Assembly (NCBI GenBank): GCA_910578215.1
Contig: CAJTPH010000014.1
Location: 23,791 to 87,790, forward strand
DNA: 64,000 nt
Direction of reading: 5' to 3'
Source of the DNA: an uncultured Acetatifactor sp.
Lineage (GTDB): Bacteria > Bacillota > Clostridia > Lachnospirales > Lachnospiraceae
The notes beneath the pieces are model-generated. The model searched no databases. It was not told where the DNA came from and worked only from the letters and a program-made list of their open reading frames with translations. A program made the translations under genes and the position numbers. The first letter of the stretch is position 1. Each line of letters starts with the position of its first letter. Shown in pieces: positions 54,142-62,809 of the stretch.

Positions 54142-55655
54142 GCCTTTACGGTAAAAACAGGTTCCAGCCGCGCCACCGGAACCGCCATGTCATGCATCGT
54201 ATGTACGGCAATCACCTCGTCTATGTCCTTATAGGCATAGGGTGCCTCCGCCCTGATGGATTCTTCCCATTTTTTCAGGATATCCGTTCTGCCCTTTATA
54301 TCGTTGCGCGCCGGATCGATGGGTGTAATGATATGGAATCTCTCCATAAACTGACGGAAGGCTTCATCGTTCCCTTTAATCGCGTCGCCCCTGGATTTTT
54401 TACGGCCGGCGCCGTGGCTGGCGCTCCAAAGCGAGTCCGGATTCCCCGTCCCCCGAAGCAGATAGCTGGAGCTGCCCATGGAGCCGGGAATCATCACCGG
54501 CTCGCCGTAATAGGCAAACTCCGTACCCTCCATCTCCCGGCAGCCGCCGGCACAGCAGGCGCCCTTTCGGTGAATATAATATTCCTCGCCGTCAACCCTG
54601 GTTTTCCAGATATAATTGTGCGGAGCGTCATAAAGCAGCTCCATGCCAAACTCGCCCAGCACGCCGGTCAAGGCGTCCTGAATCATAAACCCAAGAAACA
54701 GACGGTTGGCAAAGCCAAAATTGGCGGCGTTTGCGGAAGCAGACCGGAAACGGTCCCACGCGTCCCTCATAACGCTGGCCGCCGAATCCCCTCCGGCATC
54801 AGGTATGGGATAAATTTTATTCTCCGGATGCGGCAGCCCTGCCGGGTAAATGTCCTGACAGATCCTGCGGTTCAGCAGACCGCTGTGATGACCGATGGTC
54901 AGCGATCCCGTATGAAGCATCACCGCCACGGCTCCCTTTTTGATATGCCAGGCGTTGGCAGTCTGGCCGTCATAGATCTCTGCGACCCGCTGCACCTCCA
55001 GAAAATGATTGCCTCCGCCGATGGTTCCTATCTGATCGTCATAGGACAATTGCTCATAGCTGCCGATAAAATCCTCCAGACCTTCCGTATAATCCGCCTT
55101 CAGGCTTCCCCGGAACACGGTGCGCTTCAGCCAGCTCTCCTGCACATTCGGCTGATAATATTGCCATAACCCGCTCTTTTTACTGTCGTGGCTGGTTTCC
55201 AGCAATCCCTCAAGACCATAACGAAACATCGCCTCCCTTTGTCTCCCGGTCATGGGGATCTGTCTGCCCCCCTCAAAAAAGATGTGCCGTATCCTCCCTG
55301 TCAGCTCAGGAAGCCGCTCCCTGATCCGTTCCTCCGACAGGTCTGTGGTATAAAACCGCATACCGCAGTTAATATCATTCCCCATCGCCTGAGGAACCGC
55401 AAAGCCCTTTGTCATCATAACCGTTCCTATGGGAATGCCTGCACCCTTATGAAAGTCCGGCGTCAGAACAAGCTTTTTGATTTGCTGCCCGCCTCCCTGA
55501 AAAAATCCCTGTACCGCCGCCAGCCTTTCCAGCGTGTCCTCCAACGCGGTCATCCGGTGTAATTCCTCCACCGCATTTTTATCCGGCACGGAGGTCTCCG
55601 GCAGATAACAGGATATCACATTGGACCTGTCCTTAAATTCAATATTATGTATCAT
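54138..55655 (-). CDS. RtcB-family RNA ligase-like protein
   Basis: This 505-residue protein matches RtcB, which joins RNA 2',3'-cyclic phosphate or 3'-phosphate ends to 5'-OH ends using GTP and Mn2+. Motifs are VLTPDFHKGAGIPIGTV, AMGNDINCGMRFY (metal Cys), TIGGGNHFLEVQ (metal His), GSMGSSSYLL and the guanylylated-His region SASHGAGRKKSRG. It differs from the classical enzyme in having VMLHTGSLTIGHHSG where RtcB has HSGSRGxG, and it is longer than the 408-residue E. coli protein. It may be a divergent subfamily with its own substrate. The ATG has AAGGGGAG upstream. No archease or RNA-repair partner is adjacent. Confidence 0.85.
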   Translation of the reverse strand: MIHNIEFKDRSNVISCYLPETSVPDKNAVEELHRMTALEDTLERLAAVQGFFQGGGQQIKKLVLTPDFHKGAGIPIGTVMMTKGFAVPQAMGNDINCGMRFYTTDLSEERIRERLPELTGRIRHIFFEGGRQIPMTGRQREAMFRYGLEGLLETSHDSKKSGLWQYYQPNVQESWLKRTVFRGSLKADYTEGLEDFIGSYEQLSYDDQIGTIGGGNHFLEVQRVAEIYDGQTANAWHIKKGAVAVMLHTGSLTIGHHSGLLNRRICQDIYPAGLPHPENKIYPIPDAGGDSAASVMRDAWDRFRSASANAANFGFANRLFLGFMIQDALTGVLGEFGMELLYDAPHNYIWKTRVDGEEYYIHRKGACCAGGCREMEGTEFAYYGEPVMIPGSMGSSSYLLRGTGNPDSLWSASHGAGRKKSRGDAIKGNDEAFRQFMERFHIITPIDPARNDIKGRTDILKKWEESIRAEAPYAYKDIDEVIAVHTMHDMAVPVARLEPVFTVKA

Positions 55656-55686
55656 ATTCTCCCCTTATAAATAACCGGTGGACCTC

Positions 55687-55727
55687 CCCCAAAGCCCAAA
55701 TTACAGTTCTTCACCCATGCTTTGGGG
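55687..55727 (-). other. Inverted repeat in the rtcB leader
   Basis: CCCCAAAGC (55687-55695) and GCTTTGGGG (55719-55727) form a perfect 9-bp stem with a 23-base loop, 32-72 bases upstream of the rtcB start. No T-run follows, so it may be a leader structure or the end of the ferritin-like transcript. Confidence 0.4.
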
Positions 55728-55813
55728 AAGCGCCCCGTCTTACACTTCTTCCCTGTAAAATTGCCGTCATCTGCATCCGGAATCCTTTTGTATGACAGCT
55801 ATAAAAAAATTTC

Positions 55814-56353
55814 TCACTCGTAGCTTATAAGCGACTGTAAAATCATAATATGGTATTCCTCATCCTGAATAATCCGTTTTAATACCACATTGACGCAGTC
55901 ATCCCTGATATCTTTAATATGCGCTCTGTACTGCCTGATCGCCGCTTTCTCGGCTTCCAGATCCGCCTGCAGCATCTGCGGAATACTGTCGGGCAGGGTG
56001 AGGCAGGCCGGCGACCACATGCTCTTTGGCTGCTTCGTTTCAAAGCAGACATTTCCGCCAAGTAAATAAATCAGCTCCCCAAGCTTCTGCAAATGCATCA
56101 TTTCCGCCATTGCGATTCCCAGAATGGTCCGAATCAGGGCGCAGTACTCGCCGGGCATGCGGTTTTCGTTGTTAATGTACTGCAAAATCGCAGACAGCTC
56201 CGACACTGAGCCGCAGTAATCGACCATTAACAGATCCGCGTACTGGAGATTTGTTTCCTTTACCTTGATGGGCGGATAGGGAAGATCCACCATGATGGGT
56301 CTTATTCCCTGCAGACTGCAGCCATTGACCAGCGAATTTTTACTTTTTTCCAT
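55814..56353 (-). CDS. Ferritin-like di-iron protein
   Basis: This is a 179-residue four-helix-bundle protein. Two E-x-x-H motifs are present, AMAEMMHLQKLGELI and QDEEYHIMILQSL, with extra glutamates in SVSELSAILQYIN and QADLEAEKAAIRQYRAHI. That is the ligand set of a ferritin-like di-iron or di-manganese site. The N terminus is atypical and carries PYPPIKVKETNLQYA. Relatives include manganese-catalase and spore-coat CotJC-like proteins, so a role in oxidative protection of the cell or spore is possible. Function unproven. Confidence 0.7.
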   Translation of the reverse strand: MEKSKNSLVNGCSLQGIRPIMVDLPYPPIKVKETNLQYADLLMVDYCGSVSELSAILQYINNENRMPGEYCALIRTILGIAMAEMMHLQKLGELIYLLGGNVCFETKQPKSMWSPACLTLPDSIPQMLQADLEAEKAAIRQYRAHIKDIRDDCVNVVLKRIIQDEEYHIMILQSLISYE

Positions 56354-56430
56354 TTTTTACCCGTCTCCTAAAATATTCACAGTACTATGGTATGCCTGCC
56401 GCGTCTATTGTGTCACCACATGCCTGACTT

Positions 56431-57234
56431 TCACAATTTCAAGGAATTTTTATCTCCATACAGAACCCTCTGCCTGTCGGAAGCGTTTGACTCCACCACT
56501 CTGCCGTTTCTGTCATAGCTGGTCAGGAGCGTTGAATTTTTGGCCACGGTCCGCTTCCCGTTTTCCGTCAAAAGGCTGATGACCTGCTCTATGTCTCCGT
56601 TACGCAGAGACTGCTGGATCTTCCGGTTCCTGCTCTCCTCATCTACGGGAAAATCAGCCTCTCCCATACCTTCCGCATCCGCAGCTTCAAACACTTTTAT
56701 AGAATCCGTCATATCGGCAGCCGAAGCACCGGCTGCCTCCGTGGTCTCCAAACCCGGCTCTACAGGCTCAACGCCAGACTCCCCGGGCTCCAGATCAGAC
56801 TCTGCAAGCTCAACGCCAAGCTCCAGGGACTCCGAACCGGATTCTTCAGCCCCCCGGCTGACGGACTCCCCCGGCTGGTCGTTCCAGAGCCTGCGGAAGA
56901 AATCCTGCACTGCGGCAATGGCTTTTACTACAAATTCCTGTATAGTCTCAAGCAAAGGCTTCTGCTCTGCGGCGCCATGCTCCGAAGCCTTGTCTGCCTG
57001 CTTCTGCCTTTCCGCACCGGCAGACTGGCCATTGCTGGAGAGCTCCAGCTTAACGCCAAGCTGCTCCTCCCGCTCTGCCTTGTCGGAGGATTTCCCCTCT
57101 GTCTTATCCCTTTCCCCCGACGACACGCCATTCTTTTTTGAATCCAAATTAAACTGCCCGCCAGTGTTTGAGATCTCCAGATTCTTCTGCTTTGGATAAA
57201 CATAGTAACCGTTTCCGTCAACCTTATTTACCAT
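56431..57234 (-). CDS. Unrecognised protein with acidic repetitive middle
   Basis: This 267-residue protein is of unknown family. The N terminus reads MVNKVDGNGYYVYPKQKN. Residues about 30-75 are charged. One amphipathic helix, LLETIQEFVVKAIAAVQDFF, is followed by a Glu/Pro-rich stretch with degenerate repeats (LGVELAES, DLEPGES, GVEPVEP, GLETTEA). The C terminus is ordered-looking: IQQSLRNGDIEQVISLLTEN then RTVAKNSTLLTSYDRNGR. No signal peptide or membrane helix. It follows the next gene by 33 bases and is probably co-transcribed with it. Confidence 0.55.
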   Translation of the reverse strand: MVNKVDGNGYYVYPKQKNLEISNTGGQFNLDSKKNGVSSGERDKTEGKSSDKAEREEQLGVKLELSSNGQSAGAERQKQADKASEHGAAEQKPLLETIQEFVVKAIAAVQDFFRRLWNDQPGESVSRGAEESGSESLELGVELAESDLEPGESGVEPVEPGLETTEAAGASAADMTDSIKVFEAADAEGMGEADFPVDEESRNRKIQQSLRNGDIEQVISLLTENGKRTVAKNSTLLTSYDRNGRVVESNASDRQRVLYGDKNSLKL

Positions 57235-57267
57235 AATGAATTTGCCTTCTCCTTATATACGTTCCTT

Positions 57268-57693
57268 TTATACTCTTTTGTCCAAAAAGGACACATTACC
57301 GCTATCTGCCATATCGATAAACATGTATTTATCATTGTGAGGAAACTGCAATTCCATATATAAATTTCCCAGCAGGCTCTTTATCCTGCCCACGTCGATA
57401 TCTGTAACCGGAAATTCCTTCATTTCCAGGCGTTTCAGATTCTCCAGAATTTTCTCTATGTTCTGCCTGTTCTGCCCATCTGAAGGCTCAGGTCCCGGTT
57501 CCTCACATAAGGGTTCTGAGATGTCCGGTTCCATTACGGGCTTAGCTTCAGGAATGTTATATACAACGTTTTTACATGTCTTTTCAAAGCACTCCGGGTC
57601 ATGCTCCGCAAGATAGCTCAGATCATCCAGGGTTATGACCTTTTTATTATGTATTTTCAGGTAAATGTTGATAAGATAAGTATCCTTTTGCAT
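57268..57693 (-). CDS. Unrecognised 141-residue protein
   Basis: The N-terminal 45 residues (TYLINIYLKIHNKKVITLDD then LSYLAEHDPECFEKTCKNVV) look helical and are followed by a Glu/Pro-rich linker. The C-terminal half begins NIEKILENLKRLEMKEF and ends PHNDKYMFIDMADSGNVSFL. No known domain is recognised. The ATG has AGGAG four bases upstream, so it is well placed for translation. It is the upstream partner of the repetitive protein gene. Confidence 0.6.
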   Translation of the reverse strand: MQKDTYLINIYLKIHNKKVITLDDLSYLAEHDPECFEKTCKNVVYNIPEAKPVMEPDISEPLCEEPGPEPSDGQNRQNIEKILENLKRLEMKEFPVTDIDVGRIKSLLGNLYMELQFPHNDKYMFIDMADSGNVSFLDKRV

Positions 57694-57817
57694 AATGCTC
57701 CTATTCGACTTTTATTCGGGGTTATCGGATTTCCGGCATCCTCCATAACTTCTTCCATAAGCCTTCCGCCATAAGATTCCCATTCATCATTTCTTCATAT
57801 AATTTACCATTCTCCTT

Positions 57818-59107
57818 TTATTCTATATACTCCGGAAGCAGCCTCAGCTCATCGCTGACTTCACCCGCCTGCAGCTTCGTGCTCTTTGCATATAATTCTT
57901 TTTCCAGTACATCGGCAAAGCGTTGTACGGATTCCGCAAGCTTTTCTGCATAATCAAATGTATATTCGTCATTGTGGGCAATCGGACCTCTGCGAACCTC
58001 TAAAGCATATGCCAGCACATCCGCATCCGAACAAAGTCTATTTTCCAGTGCCCACTCCGCCGCACGGGTTTTTGCAATTATTCTGCCGGTGCGAAGCGTA
58101 TAAATACATCGTGGGATATCCAGCATCCAGCCAAAGGAATAAATACTGCGTTCCGTCTTCTGCGCATACCTTCTTATTGTTTTGTAATGACGCTCCACAT
58201 CCGCATACAAATCGCTGAAAGCCGGCGCTTTCAGCTGTGAACGAATATCCCTTCCATATAATAAATCACCGTATTGAATCAGTTCAACCCTTCCGAAACT
58301 GTCAAACATATAAGTATCCGTAATTTGTTCGCCGCTTGTGCCCCAATAAACAATACGCTCCTTCTTACCCGAGAGGAACGCGTCCAGAGTAAGCATTCCG
58401 CCTTCAAAGGAACGATAGTATAGATTCCCGGGTTCTTCCTCAAGCATCTCCCCGCGTAATCCAACAAGCCTTTGGGCCTGTTCCTCAGACATCTGTTTCC
58501 CGGTTAATACCAGAATGTCAATGTCGCTCCATCCCAATCTGAAATCATTCAGAACCGAGGAGCCGTATAGATAAACCGACGGCGTACATCCCTGCAAAAT
58601 ACCACTGATCCTGCCCACCATCTTATGAATTGCCATGGCTCTTTCTTTTTTCTCAGAGTCTGCAGGATAAAGAATGTACTTCTGATTCGGATAACCCATT
58701 TCTTCAACCAGGGCATCTTCTAAAAACCCATATTTCTCGTACAGAGCTCTTGGCGCAGAACCTTTTTCATCATTGGACCGAAAAGTGGTAACCGTTATTT
58801 CTTTTGTCCGGTCTAAGTTGCGAAGCGCCTCGTCCATCAGCAGGGAAGCTACACCACGCCGTCTGTAAGCAGGCGATACGGCAAGGCAGCAAATCATATT
58901 GTGTCCCCTTGAGAACAGCATGACACCTGCTATCTCATTTCCTTCCTTTGCGCAGATAGCCTGCTTCTTTCCCATAAATTTCAGCACAACGGCTCTATGC
59001 TCATCCAGCCCCTCCGGAGTCTCCAAACCGGGAAAGCTCCATCTGCCCTCCTCCACCAGCGTCATCCACGAATCTATATCCTGTATAACACCATACTCCA
59101 CTTTCAT
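57818..59107 (-). CDS. GNAT acetyltransferase fused to an ANT-like nucleotidyltransferase
   Basis: This is a 429-residue two-domain enzyme. Residues about 1-145 form a GNAT domain; motif A reads MICCLAVSPAYRRRGVASLL with RRRGVA binding acetyl-CoA. From about 150 onward is a Pol-beta-type nucleotidyltransferase with VYLYGSSVLNDFRLGWSDID, the GS-x10-DxD motif of AadA/ANT enzymes, a possible third Asp in MLTLDAFL, and a helical C-terminal domain like that of spectinomycin/streptomycin adenylyltransferases. This resembles bifunctional aminoglycoside enzymes, but the substrate is not established. The ATG at 59107 has AAGGGTG six bases upstream. It lies 118 bases from an APH-type kinase gene in an AT-richer zone. 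Confidence 0.82.
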   Translation of the reverse strand: MKVEYGVIQDIDSWMTLVEEGRWSFPGLETPEGLDEHRAVVLKFMGKKQAICAKEGNEIAGVMLFSRGHNMICCLAVSPAYRRRGVASLLMDEALRNLDRTKEITVTTFRSNDEKGSAPRALYEKYGFLEDALVEEMGYPNQKYILYPADSEKKERAMAIHKMVGRISGILQGCTPSVYLYGSSVLNDFRLGWSDIDILVLTGKQMSEEQAQRLVGLRGEMLEEEPGNLYYRSFEGGMLTLDAFLSGKKERIVYWGTSGEQITDTYMFDSFGRVELIQYGDLLYGRDIRSQLKAPAFSDLYADVERHYKTIRRYAQKTERSIYSFGWMLDIPRCIYTLRTGRIIAKTRAAEWALENRLCSDADVLAYALEVRRGPIAHNDEYTFDYAEKLAESVQRFADVLEKELYAKSTKLQAGEVSDELRLLPEYIE

Positions 59108-59225
59108 ATTTAACACCCTTCCATATTTCACACATCATTCCCAAAAGCTCCACAGTTACGGGTGAATCACTGCCAATCATGCCCTTTGATATACCATAAT
59201 TTCGTGCGCTTCAGCGCTCATGGAA

Positions 59226-60110
59226 TCAGGAGTTGACACTATGGGGGTCAGCATTGTACCACGCCGGTATGGGATTGCGCATATTGTCATACCAGGATAA
59301 TACTTCTTTGGCCTGATCCAGCATGGTGTTCACTTCATCCTGCCCGAAAGGTATGGCCCAAGATACGGAAGAAAGCGTATTACTCGAAATATAAAGCGCA
59401 AGCAGCTTCCAGAAATCCAACGGCACTTCTCCGTCAAAGTATCCGTCCACCATACCGGATGCAAAGAGGGGAACTTGCTGAGCGCACCATACGATGCGAT
59501 TAAATTCCTCCCACGGATCACCGTAATCATTGCGGTTAAAATCAATGATATAAAGCTGGCCGTCATGGCCGAGCATCATATTTCCGATATGATAGTCACC
59601 ATGCTGGTATACCTGCGGTCTGTTTTTCAATAAATGACGATTTTCGTTTATATAGTCGATAAATGCCTGACCGTTCTCATACTTAATGGGGCACTCACCG
59701 TACTTTCTGATTTTATGGTTCAGCTTCCGAGTAAAACGCAACTCCCAGGCTTCCTGCGTTTCAGGCGCAGGTATGGAATGAATCTTGCCAAGAATACGTC
59801 CTGCTTCAAGACCATATTCATATTGTTCCTTGTCAGAACAGTCCGGAATAATCTGCTCTGCGTCTTTACCCTCAATCCAACTCTGAATGGAATACACACC
59901 TTCCTCACAGGTACCGAATTCAATTGGCTGACACATAGGTACTCCCAAAGAGGAGACCCTTTTCATCATGTTAAATTCAGACTGCTTTGTGTCATATTGT
60001 ACAATATCAGAAACACGCAAAAGATAACGTATACCGTTCTTATCCGTAACACAATATTTTTTATCACTTGACCAGCCTTTTTTTATAAATTCCTTTGACA
60101 CAAAATTCAT
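59226..60110 (-). CDS. APH-family phosphotransferase
   Basis: This 294-residue kinase has the aminoglycoside phosphotransferase/choline kinase fold. The Brenner-type catalytic loop is VYQHGDYHIGNMML (catalytic Asp), and the metal-binding DFG-equivalent is LYIIDFNRNDYGDPWEE. The N lobe has RYLLRVSD and, later, YSIQSWIEGKDAEQII as the hinge. It could phosphorylate an aminoglycoside, a macrolide or a small metabolite. AAAGGGGG precedes the ATG. The gene lies beside the GNAT-nucleotidyltransferase fusion, which favours a modification or resistance role (inference). Confidence 0.85.
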   Translation of the reverse strand: MNFVSKEFIKKGWSSDKKYCVTDKNGIRYLLRVSDIVQYDTKQSEFNMMKRVSSLGVPMCQPIEFGTCEEGVYSIQSWIEGKDAEQIIPDCSDKEQYEYGLEAGRILGKIHSIPAPETQEAWELRFTRKLNHKIRKYGECPIKYENGQAFIDYINENRHLLKNRPQVYQHGDYHIGNMMLGHDGQLYIIDFNRNDYGDPWEEFNRIVWCAQQVPLFASGMVDGYFDGEVPLDFWKLLALYISSNTLSSVSWAIPFGQDEVNTMLDQAKEVLSWYDNMRNPIPAWYNADPHSVNS

Positions 60111-60395
60111 TTGTGTACCCCCTTTACTATTTTTTTAATCGGAAAAATCCCTTGCAGACGATTTTAGGAAACCCCTGTTCATTCTTCTGCTTTTACACTA
60201 AATCCACCCGATGAAATAAGCCGATTGACATAACCCTTGTGATAAAGTTCAACAGCATATTCGGGCTATTCAGAGAATAAGCCACCAGGTATAAAAACTG
60301 CATCAACCTATTCATTCTCATTTCTCTTTTCATTCTTGTCAAAATGAATTTAAAATATCGTAACTATTCTGTTTGTTAAGTATTATTTCCAAATA

Positions 60396-60728
60396 CTACT
60401 TAAGCCTTTTTAAACAGGAATGCTTTTTATCTATTTCAAACCCGTTCCTTTTGTAGAAATTTAGGGTACTTTCTTTATTTGAACCGGTTTCCAGAAAAGC
60501 TTTATAGCATCTGTGTTCCCTTGCTATTTCTGATACTTTTTCCAGTAGCGCCGAGGCATATCCCTTATTTCTGTAGTCTGCGTGTGTCACAACGTTTTCA
60601 ATAACCGCGAAGGGTCTTACATTAAAATTCATATCCTGTTCTTCTTTTGGTGGGAACTGTGTCAAATTTTCAAAATATAAAACCTTCAGATCATTTGCGT
60701 CTGTACATTTTGCTTTCCTGATATACAT
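60396..60728 (-). pseudogene. GNAT acetyltransferase with internal deletion
   Basis: This 110-residue frame starts at an ATG with AGAAGG six bases upstream. The first 25 residues (MYIRKAKCTDANDLKVLYFE) and the C-terminal acetyl-CoA motif (IENVVTHADYRNKGYASALL) are typical GNAT. The stretch between them is cut short at KEEQDMNFNVRPFAV, where relatives carry about 40 more residues forming the central strands. The deletion keeps the frame. The protein is probably non-functional, although motif A is intact. Confidence 0.55.
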
Positions 60729-61058
60729 GATGTACCTTCTCCCATTGTTTACTCTAAGCATCTTCTATATTTTTCGGAACTTATTGCCCTTCCTTATAAC
60801 ATACCTCAATATATGGATTTCCCTTAACAAGCCTCCATCTTTATTCCTGTTTTGTCCGCTGCAGCCCTCCGGCAAATTACAATAAGCTGAAAACCGGCCT
60901 CCCGAAATTTTTCTCTCTTGATCTCTCAGGAAGACCGGCTGTTGTCAATGAATCTGGTTTCAACCTCCGGGAAGCCACAGTATAACCCAAAACCGCATCC
61001 TCAGACACCAATTATTTATCTGGTGAGAAACACCTCATGCTGCACGGCTTTATCCCTC
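60729..61058. other. 330-base intergenic region
   Basis: This contains an imperfect inverted repeat around 60891-60945 (AACCGGCCTCCC with GGAAGACCGGCT). It also holds the left copy (60869-60887) of a 19-bp direct repeat whose other copy is at 62720. No gene is supported. Confidence 0.45.
60869..60887. repeat. 19-bp direct repeat, left copy
   Basis: CCGGCAAATTACAATAAGC is identical to 62720-62738. The pair brackets the truncated gene and the S66 peptidase gene. Confidence 0.65.
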
Positions 61059-61274
61059 TCATAAGAATATTCCCCATCCGCCATAGCTGTCCTGTGCCTG
61101 ACACATCTCCTCCACAATGTCGCTTTTCAAAAAAGCTTTCCGCAAAAGAGACAGCTCGCTGTCCTCGTAAGGAACATTTAAAATAGAAAACTTTACTTTA
61201 TATTGCACTGCAGGATACTCGCAGAATTCAAGAAGGGCCTTCGCATTCCGACTAATATCTCCATATGTAATCAT
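61059..61274 (-). pseudogene. Truncated gene, N-terminal fragment
   Basis: This 71-codon frame has a strong ribosome site (AAAGGAG six bases before ATG at 61274). The sequence begins MITYGDISRNAKALLEFCEY and includes AFLKSDIVEEMCQAQDSYGG, then stops at WGIFL. The pattern ending in a Q-D-x-GGWG motif is that of prenyltransferase/squalene-cyclase-type repeat proteins. A shifted frame continues for 18 more codons (EYSYERDKAVQHEVFLTR). It looks like the head of a larger gene cut off by a frameshift and deletion. Confidence 0.45.
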
Positions 61275-61370
61275 CCCTTTCTCCTTTATTTCGATACTAA
61301 ATGCGGTCAAAGTGAAATTACGGAGGAATCCTCTGCCTGTTATACTTACGAATACCTATTAGCTTATACC

Positions 61371-62396
61371 CTACAATACACCGCTTTCCAAAATCGAAAA
61401 GGAAACTTTTTCGCAATTTATTTCCGCTTCTGCCCCATATGGCAGAACGCAGACAGGAGAAGAATGTCCGAAATTCACTCCATAAATAACCGAGAGCTTC
61501 CCCTGACCCAATTGGGACAACACCTCTCTTACCCTCTCCTTCTGTTTGGTAAAGGCGGTATTTTCATTTGCTTTTCCCAAAATAATTCCGTTTATTTCTC
61601 CCAGTGCTCCGATTCTGTCAAGCCACCTCAGAAAATCCTCAATGGCCGAAGGCGTATAAAATTCGGGAATATCTTCCAAAAAAAGAATAGAATCTCTGAA
61701 GTCCTCTGCATCAAGTGCCAGCGGCGTATTTTCCAGCTCCTTCAGCCCGGTATGACCGCCAAACAACCTGCCCTTCACCGTTCCCTCTCCTTGAACAAGC
61801 TCATATCCATTGTTTGGATAATAAGTACGCCTGTGAAGCGGATTGAAATAATCCGGTTCTTCATAGGTCCATTCCTTAGACGGTTCAATCATACCTATTA
61901 TAGTATCAGAAAAAAGCACCTTTTCAAACCACTTCCTGCTATATGGGTGCCAGCCCTGTGCTTCTGCCAAAGGCGATAACAGATTACAGCCGTAAAAAGA
62001 AGACAGGCCACAATGATAGGCAAGGATATGCAAATTCATAACATCAGAATAACCTATAAAGATTTTAGGATAATTACTGATCAGATATGATTCTATATAG
62101 GGTATTATTCTTATACTGTCATTACCTCCCACACTGGCAATAATGGCTTTCACATTGGCATTTTCAAAAGCCCACATAATGTCTTCTGCCCTCGCCCGGG
62201 GATTTTCAGACAAATAAGCAGATCCTCTAAGTGCATTAGGCGCATGCAGCACCTTCAGCCCTATCTCCTGCAAGTATTTGACACCCAGCTGGTATTTCCA
62301 ACAAATCTTTGTATCTCCGGCCCAGCCATGGCATGGGCTGACTACCGCAATAGTATCTTCTTTGCAGAGCTTTGGCGGTTTTCGCAATTCTTTCAT
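61371..62396 (-). CDS. S66-family peptidase (LD-carboxypeptidase / MccF-like)
   Basis: This 341-residue serine peptidase is of the S66 family. The Ser-Glu-His triad is recognisable: nucleophile Ser in FIGYSDVMNLHILAY, Glu in ILFLEDIPEFYTPS and His in VNFGHSSPVCVLPYG. The N-terminal domain shows IAVVSPCHGWAGD and the helical part includes IMWAFENANVKAIIASVGGN. The family includes LdcA (murein tetrapeptide trimming) and MccF, which destroys processed microcin C and related aminoacyl-nucleotide antibiotics. The family split cannot be settled here, but the sequence lacks a signal peptide and resembles the MccF branch. GAGGGAG precedes the ATG. It is bracketed by 19-bp direct repeats. Confidence 0.85.
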   Translation of the reverse strand: MKELRKPPKLCKEDTIAVVSPCHGWAGDTKICWKYQLGVKYLQEIGLKVLHAPNALRGSAYLSENPRARAEDIMWAFENANVKAIIASVGGNDSIRIIPYIESYLISNYPKIFIGYSDVMNLHILAYHCGLSSFYGCNLLSPLAEAQGWHPYSRKWFEKVLFSDTIIGMIEPSKEWTYEEPDYFNPLHRRTYYPNNGYELVQGEGTVKGRLFGGHTGLKELENTPLALDAEDFRDSILFLEDIPEFYTPSAIEDFLRWLDRIGALGEINGIILGKANENTAFTKQKERVREVLSQLGQGKLSVIYGVNFGHSSPVCVLPYGAEAEINCEKVSFSILESGVL

Positions 62397-62475
62397 CCTG
62401 TCTCCCTCTTTCCTGTTTATGTTGGCTTTTCTGTGGTTTCCAACCGCCTTTCTTCGGAATTGTTCTGGAATATTT

Positions 62476-62514
62476 CGCCCTTACTTATGGTAAGGCTGTC
62501 CTTATCATACCTAA
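62476..62514 (-). repeat. Structured intergenic repeat, copy A
   Basis: On the minus strand it reads TTAGGTATGATAAGGACAGCC and on through ACCATAAGTAAGGGCG. A GATAAGG / CCTTACC-type stem has an ACAG loop. It matches copies at 63424 and 63566. Confidence 0.6.
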
Positions 62515-62719
62515 ATCCGTCCTTTCCCAATATAAATCAAAAGGGCAGATAAATATGACATAGCTTCGCTTTAACCTATGCCTAAATCTTCCCATTTGGT
62601 CTGTTTTGTTTCTATATTTTCCATTCCTTTCCCTACCTGCCTTCTCTCAAAAAAGCTGCAGGAAAACGCTGTGTATTTCATGTCTCTGTTATTACTTACT
62701 CCTATTATACACAGTATCC

Positions 62720-62738
62720 CGGCAAATTACAATAAGCG
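62720..62738. repeat. 19-bp direct repeat, right copy
   Basis: CCGGCAAATTACAATAAGC is identical to 60869-60887, 1.85 kb away. Confidence 0.65.
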
Positions 62739-62809
62739 GAGGACCTGTCTATTTTGACTAATACTGCCTTGTAGCATCCAGAATGTGTTCAGAGCTGCGC
62801 CAGTTTTTA

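Larger units (their letters stand above)
62397..62809. other. 413-base intergenic region with structured repeat
   Basis: This contains copy A (62476-62514) of a hairpin repeat also found at 63424 and 63566, and the right copy (62720-62738) of the 19-bp direct repeat. No gene is supported. Confidence 0.45.

Noticed and set aside
54192..55169. A 325-codon plus-strand frame
   Set aside because: It is antisense to rtcB, which has full family motifs; composition is that of a shadow frame.
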